From Burhinus oedicnemus (lineage: Eukaryota; Chordata; Aves; Charadriiformes; Burhinidae): a stretch of DNA of 64,000 nucleotides. The position numbers and the translations under genes are program-made. The stretch lies in assembly GCA_008921705.1 (NCBI GenBank), contig VFFE01007100.1, forward strand, positions 1,980,356 through 2,044,355. Direction: 5' to 3'. Of the stretch, positions 56,902-64,000 are shown in pieces. Positions within the stretch are counted from its first letter, which is position 1; the number at the start of each line of letters is the position of its first letter. Under the pieces are notes generated by a model that was given only the letters and a program-made list of their open reading frames with translations, had not been told where the DNA came from and did no database searches.

Positions 56902-58637
56902 CTAAAGGAAAAGGGCAACAGTAGCAGCTTTGGTCTATTCTGATAATTAGGACTGAACTTCAAGTTATCACAGAACATTTATTAGTCGCCAGTGTTACAC
57001 ACCGTGAAGCTCAGAGGTCAGCTTTTGATGGCTGCACAGCTCAGACCTGGAATAGTTGCTGAGATTCTAGTTGCAAAGTTAACCCAGCTTGATTGCCAGC
57101 TTGGCCTGAGCCTGTCCGTAACCCTGACACATTTTGAAACTTAAGTTACAAGGTATAGTAAACAGGAACCACTTTGGTTTTAAATATCAGTATAGACCAG
57201 GACTAATTTTATGACAAAATGGTCCAGCAGGATGTTCTAGTATGTCTGTCCATACAATGCTAGCTCTACTAAATGAACTGCTGAGAAAATTAGTTTAACT
57301 ACCAGCGAATAAGAAGATATCAAACCTGTTATTTTCACTATCTCCCCGAAATTTGTAATGGGCTTACACAACAGAAAAATTATTCAGGCAGTAAAATTTG
57401 TAGTCAGTTGAGTTTCACTAAGCAAATGAAGTCATACTTGAGAAGTGTTTTTATGACAGTGTATCTGTGTTTGCTAGGCCTTTTACCAACACAGAAATGT
57501 AATGAAAAAATATTATTTATAACTGGCATTTGTATTCCAGCAAATGTTTTTGCATAGAGCAGATCTTAGAGCAAGTGCAAATACTGCCACGTGCTTCAGC
57601 ATGCTGGGATGTCACACAGATGCCCAATAAGCTGCAATTTGTTTCTCTGCAGCCCACAGGGAACTGGAGTCATTTGCAACAGAACTAATTTTTGTTTTCT
57701 ACAAGGCAAACAAGTGAGGAGAGAGGGGAGGAAGCAGCAGGCATACATCAAGTGGTCTTTAAGCAGCTAGCCCCTGCCAAGGGAAGATAAGGAGAAATGA
57801 ATTAGCTACTCTGGAACCAACTCCACTTCTTTTTCCTAAATAACTTCGGCTTTGTGCCTAGTTAAAGCACATCCTTGCTTTGAATGCCTTGTTTCCGTTC
57901 CATGTCAATTTTCTAGTGCTAAACTAATTTGCTGAGGCTCTGCTAATGTCCCTGCCAGACGAGCTTCCATCGTTCTTATCTTTATTTACTCAGAAACATC
58001 GTGACAGTATATTTTAGCCCTCTTTTCCTTTCAAATTATTTTCAGCATCATTCCCCATCTATCCCAAAAGCTGCTTCCTGCACAGTGATACATCTTAGCA
58101 AAAGAATAATGAAAATCTAGCAGTAACGTCCTAGACACATGTTGCACAAAGAAGATTAACAGAGGACTGACTAGCTGGTAACCCTAACCGAGTTTCTGAA
58201 GGTCTGTCAGTCTGCAGGCTGGAATGCCACCAAGACAACAAAGCAGCACAGAAGTGCGTAGATGCCCTGCAACCTACCATATAATGTTTACTCCAGTGAG
58301 GAACCCACTCTGCTTGAACCAGTGTGGATTGTCCATTTCAGCTGTGAGCCGCAGTGACGATGGCTGCCTTTCATGAGGAGCTACACAGCTTACTGAACTT
58401 AGGAAGTCACATCAAGGGTTGATCTGGCACTGGAGTGCTTAGCGTCAGTCTCTTCTTTGCTTCTTCCAAAATTCTTTTGAGGAATCTGGGCTGGTTGTTG
58501 TTGTTTTTAACAAGTAGCTGCAACAAGAAGTAGGGATAGGCCATAAGTGCTGGACTAACGTCATAAGACAGGCCCATACATGGCCCATGGTCCCTCATCT
58601 TGCAGGATCTGAACCTAGCGGCTCCATGTAGTTTATT
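56902..58637. other. Non-coding DNA, possibly intronic, with a possible conserved element
   Basis: 57540-58020 is compositionally even, has many short conserved-looking motifs (for example TAATTTGCTGAGGC at 57926-57939) and few simple repeats, as in avian conserved non-coding elements; conservation not testable here. Confidence 0.4.
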
Positions 58638-59099
58638 TCAAGCTTTTAAGTCAGGGGAGTACTTAATGATTTTGTACTGAAAATCTGTCCTTAGGTTTGT
58701 CTGTTCTGCCTGCGTCTGCTCCTTTCTCCTTGAAGGCTGGCCTATTCTTCTCTCTGGAGGACTGGGACGTGGCTGTAGACAGAGCATCTGCACTGGGCTG
58801 GAGGAGGTTACTGGAGGGCAGAAGGCTGATCCCTCCCTCTCTCTGAGGGCCGAACGAGGAGCCTCCCTTGCATGACGCAGGATGATCTTGTTCCCCAGAG
58901 CTAACGCGGATGTTTCCCTGAAAGGCCAAAAGATACCTCCCAGGAGCTGAGCACAGTTCCTTTCGTGGGATCGCATGGAAGATGCTCCCTCCCCACAGGC
59001 AGAATGCCTCCAGCAGGATAAAGACACGGGGCCCTCCCTCTCTCCTGGAAGCTGAGGATACGGGGGAAGCCTGTTCCGCACCTTCAGGGACTCAGCCAT
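58638..59099 (-). other. CpG-enriched block with a 153-codon minus-strand open frame
   Basis: The window's second longest open frame outside CR1: it begins with ATG at 59099-59097 and ends with TGA at 58640-58638, immediately followed by AATAAA (58637-58632). The block 58712-59077 has 12 CpGs, well above the background. The translation (MAESLKVRNRLPPYPQLPGE at the start) is rich in Arg, Pro, Ser and Glu with no domain I know, as is typical of translated GC-rich non-coding DNA. It lies 1.7 kb upstream, on the same strand, of the candidate exon at 56461-56901. Alternatives: a first exon or promoter-side region, an LTR-like insertion, or no gene at all. Confidence 0.25.
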
Positions 59100-60007
59100 T
59101 TGCTGCTTCTTACCCTCTTTCCCTCACCTGCTTACTTGTGACATTTACTGGAACCAGATTTAATTTTTAGAGCGTTTAGAACATAGCAAGGATAAAGCCT
59201 TTCTGTTTTATTTTCTCTGTGGAATAAAGTTAGACTGATTAGATGTTCTCTTCAGTTTCCTGTCAAATCTCTTCTAATTATACATCTTTTTAAATCACAA
59301 TCTCTTGGCTGATGTTAAAAGGGAATGCAGTAGGTTTTGGCTTTGGAATCACAGCTAATGACTTTCCAGTAGTCTCAGAACAACAAGGTACCAGTGCCAC
59401 CTCTTGTTAGTAAAATCTGATAGCAACAAGCCAATGACTAATAGTCCAGGACTAGCCTTTCTCTGTTCCACTGCTGTCACAAAAAGTCATTTCCAAATTT
59501 AGCGTATAGGGCCATTGTGGATGTTGGACAGAAAGTGTTTACACCTAGAGCATGTTTGCAATATTGACAAATTTTGAATGATTGTGCAGTGCTGCTTATG
59601 ATGGCATATAGACACACAGGGGTGAGCTGGCTTTCCCATGAACAACGGTACAAGTTATTGGTAGGAGTCCTGAATTGCAACCTTTCTGCTCTAAGCACTG
59701 GTACAGAACCCAAGGGTCTAATCATCTGCTCCTCTCCTGAGACACACAAGACTGTAGAAAAACAAAAGTTCTTTTTTCTTGCTGTTCTAAATTATCAGGG
59801 GGTGCATGTCCTCCAAGGAAAAAAAATATCAAATTTGAATTACTGCTTATTTCTACTACAGTCATGCCCAAAATCCCAAACTGAGTCTGGTACCCTGTTG
59901 CTATGTACAGTTCAAAACATGTCAAGAGAAACTACAGCATGAATGAATGAAACAGAAACAGTGAGAAAAGAAATAAAAGTAGAAGGAGGGGAAATAATTT
60001 GAATAGG
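59100..60007. other. Non-coding DNA with no gene recognised
   Basis: Overlapping frames at 59477-59942 on both strands show no recognisable content. Confidence 0.5.
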
Positions 60008-60110
60008 ACAACAGAGCTAGTGATAGAGCTTGGTCAGGAAAACGCAAGTACAGAACCCACATCTCCTGAGTAGTTAATCGTACATTACTTTACCACACTG
60101 CCCACTTCCT
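60008..60110 (-). repeat. MIR-like SINE fragment (reverse orientation)
   Basis: ACAACAGAGCTAGTGATAGA, GCTTGGTCAGGAAAACGCAA, GTACAGAACCCACATCTCCT and TACTTTACCACACTGCCC follow the MIR reverse order (CACAGCTAGTGGCAGAGC, GAACCCAGGTCTCCTGA, CACTAGACCACACTGCC). Confidence 0.55.
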
Positions 60111-62013
60111 TTTTGTATTAAGAAAGATGCTTATATCCAGAAGTTATTGCAAAGTTATTACAAATTTCAGTTAATATTTTTCTTTTGTACAATGCCAGGG
60201 CTTATTCTGTGAAATTACAAGATGAGCTGCTGTACACTGCTCCATCATGGAACTCCTAAACACCTTACTTCTGCACTACTGGGATGAAGTAGCCTGTCCC
60301 ATCTGCACTTTGGGAGAAACTTAGGATACCTATTCACACCGTCCCCTGCACACACATACTCCACCCAGGAAAATGAAGGTGCGTTTGTAGCATGTGCAAA
60401 AATATCTCTGCTAGCTTGATCTAATTAGCATGAATAATAACAGCCACAGAGATGCAGCTGAGAGGTCTTTAACATGCTAGTAACCAGATTACAAACTCTG
60501 AAAGACTCTGAGTACATACTCAGGCTGTTAAACCCACATCGCCGCATTTTTGCTGCTATTGTTACCAAGCTGTATTAGCCTAGCACAGGTAAATCAGCAC
60601 ATGCTGCAATTATGCCTTCCCCCATTTTTGATGCATAGATACATTCAAAGGCACAATACTTTAAGGGAACCAGCTACTCTTGCACTTTTGTCTTTACAGG
60701 ATGGTCTATTCAGAGAATCTCAGCATGCTTTTGCTTAGTATGGCAGATTGTTATTTCATGTGATGGAATTGAAAATAATGAACTTCGATGTTGTTCATTT
60801 GTTATTCAGTGCCTTGCTACTGACCAGCCTGGCACTTGGGTTTTGGCCTTTGCAGTGCTCATACACACTTCCTATCCTTGATGAGAGGTGAGTTGAGGGA
60901 GCAGAAGGGAGGGCTGGTGTTCTACCCAACAGGTAGGTCAGTTAACATAGGATCTTGTACAAAAGACAGCATAGATTTCCAAACTGTCAGGCTGAGAGCG
61001 AACAAATGCTAAGAACATGGTTTCTTGAAGGCAGTGGCAATAAAACTCCATTGTTACGTCCTGTAACGAGTACTGAGGCAGCACCCTGCCGGAGATGGCT
61101 GTGTGTGAGCACAGTCACAACAGGAGCACGCTGCTTGTGCAATCCCCCCAAGGTGCAGCTGTAAGAGTAGAGAGTTTCTTCCCCAGTGCAGCTCAGTCAT
61201 ACTTGCTTCCTGAAGTGGCTTCTTCTACTGGGAATTTCCAGCCTTGTTAACATTGACTCTCCCTTATCCAATGTCCTTTTGAGTTCTCTAAGTCTGGCAA
61301 GAACGTTTCTCCAAGAAACCTGGATAATATGAAGTATTTTGTCCTCATTTTTTTGTAAAATTAGCTATTGAAGTGTTTTAATGACAACCACGACACATGT
61401 GACCCGGTCTCTATTCCCAGCGTCCACCTGATGTGTGGCCACAGGTAGCTACCTAGAGTTAACTTCACGACTCCTTTCCCTTTATCTGTTTCCACTGTAA
61501 GATAAGGACCTCAGTATTTGCTCAGTGCTTAGTGCAGTGAGCCCCTTTGACAGGGGCTTCTATATGCTACCAGAAAGAGAATGGAACAGAATCCCTATTT
61601 CAGCTTACTTTTGATATGAATGAAGATGTTAATCCAAGAAACTAGGAACAGTTTCTCTACTTTTATAAATGGATGTAATCCCACTGAAATTAATATAGTT
61701 CCACCTGCAGAGTTAAGCATCCACTCTCTGCTCTTTTAAGATCAATACTATTAATCAGTACTTTGGTTTTGCTAATAATTGGCTAAGACCCCGATGCTGT
61801 AAAATTTCACCTACTTTTGACAGCAATCTCCTTGGCATAAATATAGATTTAGCTTAAGTGTCAGTGTTGGCCAAATCAGCGCCCTAGACTGTGTGTGCTT
61901 GGGAGCAAGGCCCTACCTCTATTTAGCTGTTTCATTCATAATACCAGGAGCCCAGATCCTTGACTAGGACTAGAGATGCTGCTGTAATACAAGTAAGTAT
62001 TAAAAAGGAAGCT
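60111..62013. other. Non-coding DNA with no gene recognised
   Basis: At 60414-60440 AGCTTGATCTAATTAGCATG gives a homeodomain-type TAATTA core in an otherwise even-composition stretch. At 61683-61700 CCACTGAAATTAATATAG may be a scrap of a palindromic repeat. Confidence 0.45.
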
Positions 62014-62110
62014 GCTCTGTAGCTCAGTGAAGCATTCTTTTGCCTTTGGCCTGAAAGCCTGCGTCTCAATTCTCCTGCCAAGCCTTGGAGGTCACACCCC
62101 ATGGACAGAC
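62014..62110 (+). repeat. tRNA-derived SINE head (MIR/CORE-like), old
   Basis: GCTCTGTAGCTCAGTGAAGC at 62014-62033 resembles the 5' end of a tRNA, with an A-box like TAGCTCAGTGA (62020-62030); GCCTTTGGCCTGAAAGCCTG (62042-62061) resembles the anticodon arm and GCGTCTCAATTCTCC (62061-62075) a decayed B-box (GGTTCGATTCC). No acceptor stem closure is visible, so it is a SINE relic, not a working tRNA gene. Confidence 0.55.
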
Positions 62111-63559
62111 GCACATGGGTTTTTCCCATCAGTTTCATCAGAATAAAACAGTTTTGTGGTTTCTTGTTATAAACTCTTTACAGAAGCTAATTACTGTTGG
62201 CACAGAATTAACCACCAGTTGTATAAGTGAAATTTTGCTCAGCTTTGTATCCTGTGTTGCATTCACAATATGGTGAAAAGAATGTGCTGCCCAGCTGTGT
62301 GTGCTATTCGGCAGATGCTCTGCTAATGCAAGATCAATCCATCTGCCCATCAGGTAGAAGTTAAAAGTCCTCTTTTACTTTTTAAATAAACAGGGAGTAA
62401 ATCCCAGTGTCCTTGTCAACATTTCCCCTCTAAACAAACTAGATTCTAATGTTCAAGGCTGCAAGCAAACTACAGAAGCCCGCAAATGCATTGGCATGTT
62501 TACCTGACTGTTTATTAATACACTTTGTATCAGTGATATACGTGTGGTAAGGGAGATGCTATGTAAGACCCACTTTCAGGCTATTTTGCCTGCTAAGTGC
62601 TGAGCGGGTGTTTTTATTCCATTTTGAATAGGTGCTTTAACTGTGAAAATGAAGGGAAAAAATCTGTCCTGTGGAGACCAATAAAATCTATGAGGTTTGC
62701 ATTTTATTTATGGAAAATTAATTCAGCAGGGTCAACAGGGCATCAGTTTACAGGATGCCCTAGCTCCACTGATGAGTAATCTGCTAATTAATAGCTTTGG
62801 AAATGCTGCCAAGATCCTGCCAGAATGATTGCAGCACACCAACAGACCTCGCTCAACTCCTGAACAGGCATTCACATAAGCAACCATAGCTGTTGGGATG
62901 AGCAAGATGACCTCTTACTATTTCTTCCAGTCTGTTTTCTAGGCCGAAAGATGTTAGATCTTGTATCTATCCTCAAATATAGATCTTTCTTTTCATAGTC
63001 TTGGCACAAGTCTCAGTAGCTGAAAGTCAGTCCCGACTTCTGTTTAAGCAAGATCTCAGTGTTTTCAGAAGCAATAATAAAAATGCAAATAATCTGACAG
63101 CTTCCTCTGACCAACAGGAATTTGCGCATGGTACCTTTAAACCTAGGAGGTCTTTATACTGAGGTTGAGGTAAAAAAGCTACCTGTTTATGTAAGTAAAT
63201 AATGAGTTTATACATTATGGTCTCTTATTTTGTTGTTCTCTTACTGTAAAGGAAAGGCAATACTGATTCAAACTGAATCTGTCAGTGAGACATACATACT
63301 TGAAGGATTAGTTTTATCAGATTCTAAGTTAAATTGCCAACTGCTGTCTCCTCAGAGTCTTGAATATTGGGAAAATCTGTTCTAAATCTAAAAATTAATT
63401 TAAAAACCCACAGGCCCTTGTGTAGTATCCTCATTAGCAACTGATCCTGCCTCATTGTAGGCTGTAAACTCTTTCTGTTGAGACTGTGTTATTTTGTGAA
63501 GCATAGTGAAATCTGTTAAAGGAAGCCGTATCTTAGATGTGTGAGAGGCTGGTATAAGA
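62111..63559. other. Non-coding DNA with a possible conserved element at 62340-62840
   Basis: 62340-62840 holds several motifs typical of developmental enhancers: TGTTTATTAATACAC (62509-62523), GACCAATAAAATC (62677-62689) and CTGCTAATTAATAGC (62781-62795). No gene recognised. Confidence 0.4.
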
Positions 63560-63650
63560 GGTCAGAGTCCAAATCTGTATCAACCCCAACAGCTCTATTG
63601 GTTCCAATGGAGAGAATCTGATTTATGTCAGCAGAGGATTTGGCCCACAA
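63560..63650. repeat. Ancient palindromic amniote repeat
   Basis: GGTCAGAGTCCAAATCTGTA, CAACAGCTCTATTGGTTCCA, ATGGAGAGAATCTGATTTAT and GTCAGCAGAGGATTTGGCCC follow the family CAAATTCTGCTCTCAGTTACACC..CATTGACTTCAATGG..GATTTACACCAG...GAATTTGGCCC. Same group as 20239-20320 and 50966-51060. Confidence 0.6.
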
Positions 63651-64000
63651 TAGGCACAGTGTGTTCTGTTCTTCTGTTTGTTTGGGGTTAGGAAGATAAA
63701 GGTGTCTCATATCCAAAAAAATACATGCCAAAGAAAAATAACAAGCAGCTGCTCTGATATGTGTCTGGCTTGTAGGGGTACTTCATATTTACTCTTGTTG
63801 GTAAGACTTACTTTATTCTACCGTGGCTTTGGCTTCTATACAATACACTATTCCCAAGTTTGCTAATAAAAACCATTATAAGATTCTAAATTCTAAAGCT
63901 TGGGAAGACGTTCTTGATGAATAAGTGCAAGGAACCAAAAGTGCTTTCACATCCTTCCCTCTTCTGCCTAGAGCTGCTGGCAACCAAGGGGCTATTCTAC
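63651..64000. other. Non-coding DNA to the right edge
   Basis: Nothing recognised; the short plus-strand frame at 63678-63866 has no known similarity. Confidence 0.5.

Noticed and set aside
59477..59942. Overlapping frames on both strands (90, 122 and 67 codons)
   Set aside because: No recognisable domain and no splice signal; chance frames.
62014..62085. Functional tRNA gene
   Set aside because: The B-box is decayed and no 7-bp acceptor stem closes; it fits a SINE head instead.
1..64000. CRISPR array, operon, prophage or other prokaryotic system
   Set aside because: No regularly spaced direct repeats, no dense same-strand ORFs and no ribosome-binding-site pattern; the repeats are vertebrate.

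Overview
This window looks like a piece of a vertebrate nuclear genome, most likely from a bird. The evidence is a long CR1 LINE whose 3' end carries the octamer tandem repeat (ATTCTATG) typical of avian CR1, several older CR1 3' ends, and a scatter of very old amniote repeats (MIR-like tRNA SINEs, palindromic elements and MITE-like elements containing GTCTACACT), with no L1 or Alu. Interspersed repeats are sparse, as in birds rather than crocodilians or turtles. No prokaryotic genes, operons, CRISPR arrays or rRNA genes were seen. Families were named by recall and reading, not by a database search.

Layout. Bases 1-3074 are a 5'-clipped, plus-strand CR1 element: the last 27 codons of ORF1 (with the Asp and His of its esterase domain), a badly broken ORF2 (endonuclease, reverse transcriptase, C-terminal domain) and a short 3' UTR ending in the octamer repeat. 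It cannot make active protein: there are at least six in-frame stops, several frameshifts, an endonuclease GDFN motif that now reads GGFN, and an RT motif C that now reads FANN. Bases 3075 to 64000 are AT-rich, intergenic or intronic-looking DNA. In it I can place further CR1 remnants (10757-11010, 11130-11535, 13620-13812, 24285-24516, 33203-33260, 37438-37528), MITE-like copies (4821-4917, 48867-48980, 52686-52810), palindromic amniote repeats (20239-20320, 27337-27476, 50966-51060, 63560-63650) and MIR-like SINE pieces.

Genes. No exon of a gene I recognise is present. The best protein-coding candidate is a minus-strand terminal exon at 56461-56901: an open frame of 146 codons lying directly behind a good splice acceptor. 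A CpG-enriched block with a 153-codon minus-strand ORF lies 1.7 kb upstream of it (58638-59099). All CR1 fragments I could orient lie on the plus strand, which would fit (weakly, from few fragments) a transcription unit running along the minus strand. Long open frames of this size are expected by chance in 64 kb, so both coding candidates are tentative.

How things work together. I see no pathway or gene cluster. The window is best read as a gene desert or a large intron containing dead transposons and possibly some regulatory elements (candidates at 32200-32560, 57540-58020 and 62340-62840, and a GATA-site hairpin at 47551-47579).
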